DNA of 64,000 nucleotides from JBNKVT01 sp050299335 (GCA_050299335.1 JBNKVT010000053.1:17825-81824); one strand, 5' to 3'. Counted from the stretch's first letter, positions 24,597 to 34,776 are shown. Translations and numbers: made by a program. The notes: generated by a model not told the origin, from the sequence alone.

Positions 24597-24707
24597 AGCA
24601 AAACCGGATCAGATTGAACCAATCTGATCCTAGGATTTTGCTCAAGCCTACGTCTCTGGACCAAAATTCTTTTTCAGACTGATTCAGTCTGAAACGATTT
24701 TGGTCTG
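24593..24707 (+). repeat. two-hairpin intergenic repeat element, copy 1
   Basis: The 115-bp element is two long imperfect hairpins. Arm 1: AGCAAAA (24,597-24,603) pairs with TTTTGCT (24,636-24,642) around an 11-bp inner stem GGATCAGATTG/CAATCTGATCC. Arm 2: GACCAAAA (24,659) pairs with TTTTGGTC (24,698) around TTTCAGACTG/CAGTCTGAAA. It fills the gap between the convergent SulP and GNAT genes, donates the SulP stop codon and could act as a bidirectional terminator. A near-identical inverted copy is at 62.1 kb. Confidence 0.85.
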
Positions 24708-24712
24708 ACGCG

Positions 24713-25222
24713 TCAGGCGGTGTCGAGGCGGTACTTGCCGAAACTCTCGCCCTGATATTCGATCTTGCCGATATAGGTCGCACCGAGACGGGCGAGGGCG
24801 CCGAGAGCCCTGCGGGACGGGGGCAAGAGGAAAGTGACGAACGGGATGCGGGGGTCGGCCCGCGCGAAATCCAGCGCCATTCTGGCAATGACGGTACCGA
24901 GGCCGAAATGTTCCGGGGTCAGGACGAGACCGAAATCCCATTCCTCGCCTTCCTTCTGGAAACCGCCCCAACCGGCATAGCTCCCGTCCGCGAGGATGGC
25001 CCAATGGCCAAGACCGTCTTTCTCCCATGTCGCCTCCTTGGCGGCGACGAAGGCCGCTACCGTGTCAAGGGTCCAGTCGGCGGAAAGAAGCGGCATATGC
25101 TCGGCGACGCGCGGCGCGGTCATATGGGCGAGCAAGGTCTCGGACGGGATTTCTGTAAGACGGGTGAAGGTGATGATCGGCGGCACGGGAGGGACCGGTG
25201 TCAGTATCGGGAGACGGAGCAC
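24713..25222 (-). CDS. GNAT family N-acetyltransferase, 169 aa
   Basis: GTG 25222 is preferred as start since GGAGG lies 5 nt upstream; the longer frame adds a low-complexity basic N-terminus. 'FTRLTEIPSETLLAHMTAPRVAEHM' and 'GHWAILADGSYAGWGGFQ' give the GNAT N-terminal half; 'DFGLVLTPEHFGLGTVIARMALDFA' is the acetyl-CoA-binding motif A region. RimJ-like acetyltransferases of this type modify small amines or protein N-termini; the substrate here is unknown. Its 3' end abuts the two-hairpin repeat. Confidence 0.8.
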   Translation of the reverse strand: MLRLPILTPVPPVPPIITFTRLTEIPSETLLAHMTAPRVAEHMPLLSADWTLDTVAAFVAAKEATWEKDGLGHWAILADGSYAGWGGFQKEGEEWDFGLVLTPEHFGLGTVIARMALDFARADPRIPFVTFLLPPSRRALGALARLGATYIGKIEYQGESFGKYRLDTA

Positions 25223-25361
25223 ATACGCCTCCGGCAATGGAAGGTAAACCGGCAGACGGCGTCGCCTTCGGGTTACAGCCCGTTTCCCGGTTCTGTCCCG
25301 GGGCGCGACAGCGCGCCTTCCTGCTGATAGCAAGAGGCCCCGGACATCAGGACGCGCCGCC

Positions 25362-26261
25362 ATGAGCCACCAACCTTCGCCGCCGGTATCGGTCTATCTC
25401 GATACCCTGACAGACTCCCGTCACTGGGCGCATTACGTGCCGAGACCGGGCGATATCGTCGTGACCACGCCGCCGAAATCCGGCACGACCTGGGCACAGG
25501 CGATCATCGCCCTGCTGCTGAGCGGAGATCCCGCAATCGACGTGAACCCGTCCGAGAACGCGCCTTGGTTCGACAACAGGTTCAGGGATCCCGAGGCGCT
25601 GATGGCCGAGCTGGACGCCAGGCCCGGGCGGCGGCAGGTCAAGACGCACACGCCCATCGACGGATTGCCGGTCTGGCCGGAAACCGAATACGTCGCGGTC
25701 TACAGGCATCCGATCGACACGCATTTCTCATTCCGGCGCCACGTGGCGAATTACCGTCCCGAGACAGCCGAGATGCTGGGCATCGATTTCAGCCTGCTGC
25801 CCGAAGATCCCAGGGAGAGCTTCCGCATCTTCCTTGAGAGCGACCATTTCGACACCCCGGGGCTGCGCATGGTCGTGAACCACTACCGGACATGGCGGGC
25901 GCGGGAGCCGCGTCAGAATTTTCTGCGCCTCCACTATGCCGATCTGACCAGTGATCTCCCCGGAAACGTAGCCCGCATCGCGGCACATATCGGGATCAGC
26001 CACCCGCCGGAGGTCATGGCCCGGCTTGTCCAGGCGGCGCGTTTCGGGAACATGAAAGCCAATCCCGACCGGTTCGGGCTGGTCGCCGGGAAGGATTTCT
26101 GGCGCAACGACGCGGCGTTCTTCGACAGCGCGACATCGGGGAAGTGGCAGGGCGTGCTGACCGAGGACGACCTGGCGGCCTATGACCGGGAAATTTCGGG
26201 GTTTCTGGAGCCCAAGGAGCGGGCCTGGCTGGAATGGGGAAGTTCCGGAGATTCCGATTGA
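25362..26261 (+). CDS. sulfotransferase family protein, 299 aa
   Basis: The PAPS 5'-phosphosulfate loop 'TPPKSGTTWAQ' is near residues 36-46. The 3'-phosphate-binding segment 'YVAVYRHPIDTHFSFRRH' is near 110-127. A catalytic His is expected in 'KTHTPIDGLP'. The rest ('NFLRLHYADLTSDLPGNVARIAAHIGI', 'KDFWRN') fits cytosolic Sulfotransfer_1 proteins, which move sulfate from PAPS to alcohols or amines. A single-gene unit divergent from the GNAT gene; acceptor unknown. Confidence 0.9.
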   Translation: MSHQPSPPVSVYLDTLTDSRHWAHYVPRPGDIVVTTPPKSGTTWAQAIIALLLSGDPAIDVNPSENAPWFDNRFRDPEALMAELDARPGRRQVKTHTPIDGLPVWPETEYVAVYRHPIDTHFSFRRHVANYRPETAEMLGIDFSLLPEDPRESFRIFLESDHFDTPGLRMVVNHYRTWRAREPRQNFLRLHYADLTSDLPGNVARIAAHIGISHPPEVMARLVQAARFGNMKANPDRFGLVAGKDFWRNDAAFFDSATSGKWQGVLTEDDLAAYDREISGFLEPKERAWLEWGSSGDSD

Positions 26262-26381
26262 GACATCCGCCCGAGCGGGTTTGCCGGCCAAAGGGCTATC
26301 CACGCCGCGCCTCTCTTCCTCTGCCAGCGGAAAGGAACTTGTGCGGTTCGCCTGACCCTCTGTGTGGACCAGATACAAGAA

Positions 26382-26413
26382 AAGGGCCGCCCCAACCGGG
26401 ACGGCCCTTTCGA
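26382..26413 (-). terminator. rho-independent terminator of groEL
   Basis: On the minus strand an AAAGGGCCGTCCC arm, a GGTT loop and a GGGGCGGCCCTTTT arm end in a T-run, 20-50 nt beyond the groEL stop. The long GC stem with T-tract is a classic intrinsic terminator; it may also stop the convergent sulfotransferase transcript. Confidence 0.85.
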
Positions 26414-26433
26414 TTTCAGCCGAAGCGGCGCGA

Positions 26434-28074
<1,641 letters not shown>

Positions 28075-28143
28075 GTGGGTCTACTCCGTTATGTCTCTGT
28101 GCGTTGAATTATCGGGACAGGTCCCGGCGGTTCGGAAAGGCGA

Positions 28144-28455
28144 TCAGGCGGCCTTGACGGCGGCGCTGCCCTCGATGATGCCGAGAATGTCGCTTTCCTT
28201 CATGATCAGCAGCTCTTCGCCGTCGAGCTTGATCTCGGTGCCCGACCATTTGCCGAAGAGAATGCGGTCGCCGACCTTGACATCCATGGCGATGCGGTCG
28301 CCGTCTTCGTCACGGGCCCCGGCGCCTACGGCCACGATCTCGCCCTCGGCGGGCTTTTCCTTGGCACTGTCGGGGATGATCAGCCCACCGGCGGTTTTCT
28401 CGTCGCCTTCGATGCGGCGGACCAGAACGCGGTCGTGAAGAGGGGTGAAAGACAT
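28144..28455 (-). CDS. groS: co-chaperonin GroES, 103 aa
   Basis: 'FTPLHDRVLVRRIEGDEKTAGGLIIP' includes the mobile loop that contacts GroEL. The family core 'EGEIVAVGAGARDEDG', 'DVKVGDRILFGKWSGTEIKLDGEELLIMKESDILGI' follows in order (given here as separate short motifs: VGAGARDEDG, ILFGKWSGTE, MKESDILGI). A heptameric lid for GroEL. First gene of the operon, preceded by a GGAGCGACC ribosome-binding region and a CIRCE operator 50 nt upstream. Confidence 0.97.
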   Translation of the reverse strand: MSFTPLHDRVLVRRIEGDEKTAGGLIIPDSAKEKPAEGEIVAVGAGARDEDGDRIAMDVKVGDRILFGKWSGTEIKLDGEELLIMKESDILGIIEGSAAVKAA

Positions 28456-28506
28456 GACAGGTCGCTCCTCTGTATCAGCGGTGTCTCTGTTGAATAACCT
28501 GAGTGA

Positions 28507-28533
28507 TTAGCACTCGAATTCGGTGAGTGCTAA
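28507..28533. promoter_or_regulatory. CIRCE operator (HrcA binding site)
   Basis: A perfect TTAGCACTC-N9-GAGTGCTAA inverted repeat, identical to the CIRCE consensus, lies between the groES promoter and start codon. HrcA binds CIRCE and represses groESL at normal temperature. hrcA itself is not in the window. Confidence 0.97.
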
Positions 28534-28541
28534 CAGAGGCG

Positions 28542-28570
28542 GATGTAGAAAGCGGAGCGCTGCCTGTCAA
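28542..28570 (-). promoter_or_regulatory. groES-groEL promoter
   Basis: Read on the minus strand, TTGACA (28,570-28,565) is separated by exactly 17 nt from TACATC (28,547-28,542). Transcription would begin just ahead of, or inside, the CIRCE element. The -35 box is consensus for the housekeeping sigma factor; the -10 box is weak, and a heat-shock sigma promoter cannot be excluded. Confidence 0.65.
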
Positions 28571-28829
28571 GGGGGCAGGCAGCGAAAAACGCTGCCTGTC
28601 GCACCACCTTCCGCGACAGGCGGCAGGTGGAGAGTCCCGCCTGTGGGCACGCGGGGCGAAAGGCAAGGCAGGCCAGGATCGGGTCGGCGCGCCGGTCGCA
28701 CCGGCGGCACAGCCAGCGTTCGTGCCGATATCCGCTCTGCAAGTCAGAAGGAAAGCCGCGTGGCCCGATGCGAAAGCTTTTCCTGAGACCACGATTCGAT
28801 TTAGGCTTGCCCGGAAAAGGAGCCCCCTA

Positions 28830-29816
28830 ATGAACAGAATTCTCGCCGCACTGCTATTCGTCCCCATACTCACGATGCCCGCAATCGCAGAATGCGTCGG
28901 CCGGGACCTTCTGGCCGATGCCCCGGCCGAATATCTGGCCCGGCTCGACTCCGAGGCTGCCGCCCAGCCCTATGCAGAGGGCCGCTTCTGGCAGGTGGAA
29001 AAGAACGGCCGCCGCTCGGTCCTGTTCGGGACATTCCACAGCTCGGCCGAGGATGTGGCCGCGATCCCAGACGATCTGGCCGCCTGGGTCGAAGCGGCGC
29101 GGGTCGTCTATGTCGAGGTGACCTCAGCCGAAGAGGCGCGGATGCAGCGGGCCCTGATCCTGAACCCGACCCTGATCCTCAACCCCGACGGCCGCTCGAT
29201 CCGGCCCTATTTCTCGTCCGAGGAATGGGCGATGCTGGCCAAGGGACTGGCCGAGATCGGCCAGGATATCGATCAGGCCGCGCTGATGCAGCCCTGGTTC
29301 CTGTCGCTGGCGCTCTCGGCCCCGCAATGCCTGGTCCTCGCACAGATGCGGGGTGAGCTGGTGCTCGACCGGCGGATCGAGCAGCTGGCCGATCGCCACG
29401 GGATCGAGGTCGGCGGGCTGGAGGAATACGAGGCAATCCTCGACATATTCCGTGACGGCTCGTTCGAGGATCAGGTCGAGATGCTGCGCCTGTCCCTCCC
29501 GATGCTCGGTGCCGGTGAGGACCAGATCGCGACGGCGAAGCGGCTCTATCTGGACGGCGAAATCTGGAAGGTCTGGGCGTTGGGGCTGCTGCAGGCGGAG
29601 GCGCATATGAGCGCCGAGGAAGCCGCGGGCATGATGGACGAGGCCTATGAGGCGCTGGTCCGCAAACGCAACGCCGCCTGGATGGCGCGCATCCTGCCCG
29701 AAGTGACCCGCGGCGACGCGGTGATCGCGGTTGGCGCGCTGCATTTGCCTGGGGAGGACGGGCTCTTGCGGATGCTGGAGGAAGAAGGGTTTGAAACCCG
29801 GAGGCTGCCGGAGTAG
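28830..29816 (+). CDS. TraB/GumN family exported protein, 328 aa
   Basis: ATG 28830 has AAAAGGAG upstream and begins a signal peptide (residues 1-20, ending 'AIA'). 'LFGTFHSSAEDV' (GTxH motif) near residue 72 and 'VIAVGALHLPGEDGLLRML' near the C-terminus are the paired signatures of the TraB/GumN (TIKI-like) family. Eukaryotic TIKI relatives are metalloproteases; bacterial members are mostly uncharacterised. Expected in the periplasm. It is followed 31 nt later by the HAD hydrolase gene in the same direction. Confidence 0.87.
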   Translation: MNRILAALLFVPILTMPAIAECVGRDLLADAPAEYLARLDSEAAAQPYAEGRFWQVEKNGRRSVLFGTFHSSAEDVAAIPDDLAAWVEAARVVYVEVTSAEEARMQRALILNPTLILNPDGRSIRPYFSSEEWAMLAKGLAEIGQDIDQAALMQPWFLSLALSAPQCLVLAQMRGELVLDRRIEQLADRHGIEVGGLEEYEAILDIFRDGSFEDQVEMLRLSLPMLGAGEDQIATAKRLYLDGEIWKVWALGLLQAEAHMSAEEAAGMMDEAYEALVRKRNAAWMARILPEVTRGDAVIAVGALHLPGEDGLLRMLEEEGFETRRLPE

Positions 29817-29847
29817 TCAGCGGCGATCCCCAACCGGAGCTGTCGCC

Positions 29848-30723
29848 TTGCCTCAGATCATCACCCGCCTTGCCGAGATTTCCGACCGCTATGACGCGCT
29901 GTTCTGCGACCTTTGGGGCTGTTTCCACAACGGCCAGCGCCCCTTCCCCGAAGCGGTGGCGGCCCTCCGGGCGTTTCGCGAGGCGGGCGGGACCGTGGTC
30001 CTGGTCACCAACTCACCCCGCCCCGCGGCGGCGGTCGCCATGCAGCTTGACGGGATGGGGGCCCCCCGGGACTGCTATGACGCGATCGCCTCCTCGGGCG
30101 ATGCCGCCCAGGATGCGATGGCGGCGGGGCTGGTGGGGCGGCGGGTCCACCATGTCGGGCCGGAACGCGATCTGGTGTTCTTCACCGATGCATCGGGCCA
30201 GCCGATCGATGTCGAACGGGTGCCGCTGGACGCGGCCGAGGGGATCGTCTGCACCGGATTGTTCGACGACCGCACCGAGACGCCTGAGGACTACCGCCTG
30301 CTGATCGCAACCGGAGTGAACCGGGGGCTGAAGCTGCTCTGCGCCAATCCTGATATCGTCGTCGATGTCGGCGATCAGCGGATCTACTGCGCCGGAGCGA
30401 TCGCGGCGGCCTATACCTCGGCCGGAGGCACGAGCCTCTATTTCGGCAAGCCGCATCCGCCGATCTACGATCTGGCCCGGCGGCGGTTGACCGAGACACG
30501 CGGTGACGTCGTGGCGGACGCGCGGATCCTGTGCATCGGCGACGGAATCGCCACGGACATTCAGGGCGGAATCGGCGAAGGGCTGGACACGCTCTTCGTG
30601 GCAGGCGGGCTTGCGGCGGAGGAACTGGGTGTCACAGACGATATGCCGGACAGGGCTGCACTGGCGGCCTATTTCACCAAGGCCAGACTGTCACCGGTCG
30701 CAACCATCGGGATGCTCCGCTGA
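29848..30723 (+). CDS. TIGR01459-type HAD class IIA hydrolase, 291 aa
   Basis: TTG 29848 is taken as start, with GGAG about 9 nt upstream and family alignment beginning 'PQIITRLAEISDRYDALFCDLWG'. HAD motif I is 'FCDLWGCFHNG', motif II 'VLVTNSPRP', and motifs III/IV 'GKPHPPIYDLA' and 'CIGDGIATDIQGG'. This subfamily is conserved in alphaproteobacteria beside a predicted phosphatase role; the exact substrate is not established. The 3' end runs up to a REP palindrome shared with hisH. Confidence 0.87.
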   Translation: MPQIITRLAEISDRYDALFCDLWGCFHNGQRPFPEAVAALRAFREAGGTVVLVTNSPRPAAAVAMQLDGMGAPRDCYDAIASSGDAAQDAMAAGLVGRRVHHVGPERDLVFFTDASGQPIDVERVPLDAAEGIVCTGLFDDRTETPEDYRLLIATGVNRGLKLLCANPDIVVDVGDQRIYCAGAIAAAYTSAGGTSLYFGKPHPPIYDLARRRLTETRGDVVADARILCIGDGIATDIQGGIGEGLDTLFVAGGLAAEELGVTDDMPDRAALAAYFTKARLSPVATIGMLR

Positions 30724-30748
30724 CAGCCGGGCCCGCCTCCTTTTGGGG

Positions 30749-30781
30749 ACGCATGGTGCGTGAAATCACGCACCCTACGGG
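30749..30781. repeat. REP-like palindrome overlapping the hisH stop
   Basis: GGTGCGTGAAATCACGCACC with a CCTACGG edge matches the palindromes at 13.8-14.0 kb in inverted orientation. The TAG stop codon of hisH (30,777-30,775) is formed by the CTA in this repeat, and the stem may terminate both convergent transcripts. Confidence 0.8.
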
Positions 30782-31416
30782 GACCAGCGGAGGAAATTGG
30801 CGATCAGGCGGAGGCCGGTTTGCTGGCTTTTCTCGGGGTGGAACTGGGTGCCGAAGATATTGTCCCGCCCCACTGCCGCCGTGATCGGACCGGCATAGTC
30901 GGCATGGGCTTGGATGAGGCCGGGATCCTCTGGGACCAGGTGGTAGGAATGGACGAAATAGGCGTGGTCGCCGTTTTCGATGCCGGCAAGCACCGGGTGC
31001 GCCTGATCGATGATGAGGTCGTTCCAGCCCATATGGGGGATTTTGAGGGCCGGGTCGGCGGGTTCGATCAGCCGGACAGTGCCGGGGGTCCAGTTGAGGC
31101 CCGGCGTGTCGCGGCCGTGTTCGACACCGTGCGTGGCCATGAGTTGCAGGCCGACGCAGATGCCCAGGAACGGAACACCGCCCCGGATCACCCGCTCTTC
31201 CAGCGCTTCGACCATGCCGGGGACGGCGTCGAGACCGGCGCGGCAGTCGGCATAGGCGCCGACGCCGGGCAGGACGATGCGGTCGGCGCGGCGGACAACG
31301 CCTGCATCGGCGGTGACCACGACCGGGCCGCCGCCCGTCTCGTCAGCCATGCGCTGGAAGCTCTTCTGGGCCGAGTGCAGGTTGCCGCTTTCATAGTCGA
31401 TGATCGCGGTGGTCAT
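30775..31416 (-). CDS. hisH: imidazole glycerol phosphate synthase subunit HisH, 213 aa
   Basis: ATG 31416 overlaps the hisB stop as ATGA. The class I glutamine amidotransferase triad is visible: nucleophile Cys in 'PFLGICVGLQLM', and His/Glu in 'GTQFHPEKSQ'. The oxyanion region 'DYESGNLHSAQKSF' starts the protein. HisH makes ammonia from glutamine and passes it to HisF in histidine synthesis. hisA and hisF do not follow here; after the stop comes a REP palindrome and an opposite-strand gene. Confidence 0.95.
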   Translation of the reverse strand: MTTAIIDYESGNLHSAQKSFQRMADETGGGPVVVTADAGVVRRADRIVLPGVGAYADCRAGLDAVPGMVEALEERVIRGGVPFLGICVGLQLMATHGVEHGRDTPGLNWTPGTVRLIEPADPALKIPHMGWNDLIIDQAHPVLAGIENGDHAYFVHSYHLVPEDPGLIQAHADYAGPITAAVGRDNIFGTQFHPEKSQQTGLRLIANFLRWSP

Positions 31417-32006
31417 TCCGACAGCGTTCCCTTGGTCGAGGGGATGGCGTCGGCTTTCCTCGGGTCGGTCTCGAGTGCCACGCGCAGGGCGCGGGCTACG
31501 GCCTTGAAGGCGGCTTCGGCGATGTGGTGGGAGTTGATGCCGTCGAGGCGCTCGACATGCAGCGTGATGCCGCCGTTCATGGCAAACGCCGTGAAGAATT
31601 CGCGGACCAGCTCGGTGTCGAAGCTGCCGATCCTGGGCGCGGTGAAATCCACCTTCCACACCAGATAGGGCCGCCCCGACAGGTCGAGGGCGGCGCGGAC
31701 GAGGGTGTCGTCCATGGGCAGAAGGCACGAGCCGTAGCGCACGATCCCGCGTTTGTCGCCGAGGGCTTGCGTCAGGGCCTTGCCAAGGGCGATGCCGACA
31801 TCCTCGACGGTGTGGTGGTCGTCTATGTGGAGGTCGCCCTCGGCGCGGATCGTCAGGTCGATCAGGGCATGGCGGGCCAGCTGGTCGAGCATGTGATCGA
31901 AGAAGCCGACGCCCGTCTGGTTGTCATAGGCTCCGGTTCCATCGAGATCGAGGCTGATCGAGATCGCCGTCTCCGCAGTCTTGCGTTCGATTGTGGCCTT
32001 GCGCAT
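31413..32006 (-). CDS. hisB: imidazoleglycerol-phosphate dehydratase HisB, 197 aa
   Basis: ATG 32006 gives the standard monofunctional length. Both manganese-binding motifs are present: 'DDHHTVEDVGIALG' and 'GINSHHIAEAAFKA', as is 'GVGFFDHMLDQLARH'. It dehydrates imidazoleglycerol phosphate in histidine biosynthesis (step 6). It is divergent from the lipocalin gene, with 92 nt between their starts, so the promoter must lie there. Confidence 0.96.
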   Translation of the reverse strand: MRKATIERKTAETAISISLDLDGTGAYDNQTGVGFFDHMLDQLARHALIDLTIRAEGDLHIDDHHTVEDVGIALGKALTQALGDKRGIVRYGSCLLPMDDTLVRAALDLSGRPYLVWKVDFTAPRIGSFDTELVREFFTAFAMNGGITLHVERLDGINSHHIAEAAFKAVARALRVALETDPRKADAIPSTKGTLSE

Positions 32007-32098
32007 GGGGGCCTCCGCCCTACTATTCAGGCGCACTCTTAGGCGCTGTGCAACCCGATGTGAAGTCCGCGCGTTGAGGCAAAAAGGGAACCAAGACC

Positions 32099-32638
32099 AT
32101 GAAGACACATCTGATCGTTATCGCGCTTTCTGCCGCCGTGCTAAGCGCCTGCTCGGGAACCAGCTACCGCGACCCGGATATCGGGATCGAAAGCGTCGCC
32201 CGGCTCGACCTCGACCGCTATGCGGGACGCTGGTACGAAATCGCGCGGTTTCCCAACCGGTTCGAGGAGGATTGCGTCGCGGTGACGGCGGATTATGCGC
32301 TGAACCTCGACGGGACCGTGGCGGTGACAAATACCTGCCGCAAGGGCGGGTTTGACGGGCCGGTGGAGGTGGCTGAAGGCACGGCGCGGGTGGTGGCGCC
32401 GGGCGAGTTGAAGGTGAAATTCGTCGACTGGCTGCCGTTCGAGGGGGATTACTGGGTGCTTTATGTCTCGCCGGGATACGATCTGGCGGTCGTCGGCAAT
32501 CCCGACGGCGCGACCGGCTGGGTCCTGGCGCGATCCCCCCGGCCGGATCCGGAGTTGCTGGACCGGGGCTATGAGGCCCTGAGGAAGGCCGGATACGATA
32601 CCAGTCGGATATTCCGGGTCCCCCACCCGCCCGCCTGA
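32099..32638 (+). CDS. Blc-like lipocalin lipoprotein, 179 aa
   Basis: The type II signal peptide has lipobox 'LSAC' (Cys18). The lipocalin signature 'LDRYAGRWYEIARFPNRFE' and 'WVLYVSPGYDLAVVGNPDGATGWVLARSP' (in short: GRWYEIARF, LYVSPGYDLAVVG, WVLARSP) fit bacterial Blc. Family members bind lipids, often lysophospholipids, at the outer membrane and are induced by envelope stress in other species. Single-gene unit. Confidence 0.92.
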   Translation: MKTHLIVIALSAAVLSACSGTSYRDPDIGIESVARLDLDRYAGRWYEIARFPNRFEEDCVAVTADYALNLDGTVAVTNTCRKGGFDGPVEVAEGTARVVAPGELKVKFVDWLPFEGDYWVLYVSPGYDLAVVGNPDGATGWVLARSPRPDPELLDRGYEALRKAGYDTSRIFRVPHPPA

Positions 32639-32709
32639 TCGCTTCATGGTTGATCCGGCTCGGACCTTGTGGCCAAATCTCGGGAAAACACCCTCGGGGA
32701 GGCCTGCCC

Positions 32710-33873
32710 ATGTTCACTCATTCGATGAATTTCGCCCTTGGTGACGAGATCGAGGCGCTGCGCGACATGGTGCATCGCTGGGCGCAGGAGCGCGTGGCGC
32801 CGATGGCGGCGGAGATCGATCGGAAGAACGATTTTCCCAAGGCACTTTGGGGCGAGATGGGGGAATTGGGGCTGTTGGGGATCACGGTACCCGAGGAATA
32901 TGGCGGCGCCGGGATGGGGTATCTGGCGCATGTGGTGGCGGTGGAGGAAATCGCGCGGGCGTCTGCCTCGGTTTCGCTCAGCTACGGGGCGCATTCGAAC
33001 CTGTGCGTGAACCAGATCGCGCTGAACGGAAGCGACGCGCAGAAGCGGAAGTATCTACCGGGGCTGATTTTCGGCGAGCATGTCGGCAGCCTCGCGATGT
33101 CGGAGGCGGGGGCCGGGTCGGACGTGGTGTCGATGAAGCTGAGGGCCGAGAAGCGGAACGATCGCTATGTGCTGAACGGGACGAAATACTGGATCACCAA
33201 CGCGCCGGACGCAGATACGCTGGTGGTCTATGCCAAGACCGATCCGGAGGCGGGCTCGAAGGGGATCACGGCGTTTCTGGTTGAGCGGGGGTTGGCCGGG
33301 TTTTCCACCGGGCCGCATCTCGACAAGCTGGGGATGCGGGGCTCGAATACCGGGGAGCTGATTTTCGAGGATGTGGAGGTGCCGTTCGAGAACGTGCTCG
33401 GCGAGGAGGGGCGCGGGGTGGCGGTGCTGATGTCGGGGCTCGATTACGAGCGGGTGGTGCTGTCGGGGATCGGGATCGGGATCATGCACGCAGTGCTGGA
33501 CGAGCTGATGCCGTATCTGCATGAGCGCAAGCAGTTCGGGCAGTCGATCGGGAATTTCCAGCTGATGCAGGGGAAGGTGGCGGATATCTATACCGCGATG
33601 AACTCGGCGCGGGCCTATGTCTATGCGGTCGCCGGGGCCTGCGACCGGGGAGAGGTGACGCGGCAGGATGCGGCGGCTTGTGTTCTCTATGCCTCCGAGA
33701 AGGCGATGGAGATGGCGGTCCAGGGGGTGCAGGCGATGGGCGGGGCCGGGTACCTGAACGACGCGCCGATCTCGCGGATCATGCGGGACGCGAAGCTGAT
33801 GGAGATCGGGGCGGGGACGAGCGAGATCAGGCGGATGCTGATCGGGCGGGAGTTGATGCGGGTGACGGGGTGA
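32710..33873 (+). CDS. ivd: isovaleryl-CoA dehydrogenase, 387 aa
   Basis: Typical acyl-CoA dehydrogenase layout: 'VPEEYGGAGMGYLAHVVAVEEI', 'LAMSEAGAGSDVVSM' (FAD/substrate motif), 'GTKYWITNAPDADTLVVYAKT' and 'RDAKLMEIGAGTSEIRRMLIGRE'. The helix-G 'LDYERVVLSGIGIGIM' glutamate is the isovaleryl-CoA-specific catalytic base position, unlike short-chain enzymes. It oxidises isovaleryl-CoA to 3-methylcrotonyl-CoA in leucine breakdown, the substrate of the carboxylase encoded 2 and 7 kb downstream. Confidence 0.93.
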   Translation: MFTHSMNFALGDEIEALRDMVHRWAQERVAPMAAEIDRKNDFPKALWGEMGELGLLGITVPEEYGGAGMGYLAHVVAVEEIARASASVSLSYGAHSNLCVNQIALNGSDAQKRKYLPGLIFGEHVGSLAMSEAGAGSDVVSMKLRAEKRNDRYVLNGTKYWITNAPDADTLVVYAKTDPEAGSKGITAFLVERGLAGFSTGPHLDKLGMRGSNTGELIFEDVEVPFENVLGEEGRGVAVLMSGLDYERVVLSGIGIGIMHAVLDELMPYLHERKQFGQSIGNFQLMQGKVADIYTAMNSARAYVYAVAGACDRGEVTRQDAAACVLYASEKAMEMAVQGVQAMGGAGYLNDAPISRIMRDAKLMEIGAGTSEIRRMLIGRELMRVTG

Positions 33874-34135
33874 GGCGCGGAGCGTTTTCCACGAAACCCC
33901 GGTATTTTGTACGTTGTTCGTGCCATTGCTCGGCAGAAGTGCACGGTGATGCAAACTCATTGATCAAGCTGATCCCTATGTAGCCGACTCGACTGGCTAT
34001 GTAGACGTCCCGAAGGCTGGAGACTTCCGATAAGCCTGAAAGCAGATGTTTCCGGCCGCATTGACAATTGCCACATGAACAACGTCGGAACGCCGACTAC
34101 AATTCACAATAAATACATGCCAAAAGGACACATTC

Positions 34136-34657
34136 ATGCCCTTCCTTCGCGCGCTCGTCGCGCTCACCCTCCTCACCCTGCCCGCCCACGCCCAGGACAA
34201 ACCGTCTGACGCGATGATCTCCGAAGCCGAGGTTGCTATCCGCGAATGCCTGCGCTTGACACCACCGGACACAGCACGCGCCAGTTGCTTTACCGAACGC
34301 ATGTATGCCTGCGACGACCTGCTGGCGGAACGCAACCCCAAAGGCCTCACCTGCATGGAAACCGAACAACTGGCCTGGGACAGGGTGCTGGTCACCGCCA
34401 TCGAAGGGCTGCTGAATTATGACCAGAACTTCGCCGACTACCCCGACCGCTATTGCATCGCCAGCGACGGCGATCATCTGAGGACGGCGCAAACGTCCTG
34501 GTCGGGCTTCCGGGCAGCCAGTTGCGATTACCGCAAGTCGATGACGCTCGATGGCGCCCAATACCGTTACCTCATCTGCCACGCCGAGATGACTTCGGAG
34601 CGGGCAATGGAGCTGAATGCCGAATTCGAATTCCGCGAGCAGTTCTGCGACGCCTGA
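34136..34657 (+). CDS. LprI/DUF1311-like exported protein, 173 aa
   Basis: Signal peptide residues 1-19 end 'AHA'. Mature protein has eight cysteines and the DUF1311-type spacing 'WDRVLVTAIEGLLNYD...AQTSWSGFRAASCDYR...CHAEMTSERAMEL'. LprI-family proteins include a mycobacterial lysozyme inhibitor; the role elsewhere is unproven. A related gene lies 620 nt downstream, after a DUF1622 membrane protein, so this may be a small envelope module inserted in the leucine cluster. AT-rich upstream sequence may hold its own promoter. Confidence 0.75.
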   Translation: MPFLRALVALTLLTLPAHAQDKPSDAMISEAEVAIRECLRLTPPDTARASCFTERMYACDDLLAERNPKGLTCMETEQLAWDRVLVTAIEGLLNYDQNFADYPDRYCIASDGDHLRTAQTSWSGFRAASCDYRKSMTLDGAQYRYLICHAEMTSERAMELNAEFEFREQFCDA

Positions 34658-34741
34658 GCAATGTTTCTGAGGCGACGTGGGGCACCCCGCTCGCCCGTCG
34701 GCTGCTCACGCGACGCCAGCCCTGCCACAAACACACGCAGG

Positions 34742-34776
34742 GCCGCCGGGACGGGCTCGCGGCCCGTCCCGGCGGC
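34742..34776. terminator. perfect 14-bp GC hairpin
   Basis: GCCGCCGGGACGGG and its exact complement flank a 7-nt loop (CTCGCGG), between the LprI-like gene and the DUF1622 gene. No T-run follows. Probably an RNA 3'-end or processing stem; its GGGACGGG core recurs in the longer palindrome at 37.5 kb, suggesting a repeat family. Confidence 0.55.

Noticed and set aside
33874..34135. Small RNA or gene in the gap after ivd
   Set aside because: I see a TTGACA and a TACAAT but at unsuitable spacing, and a short direct repeat CTATGTAG; nothing supports a specific feature.
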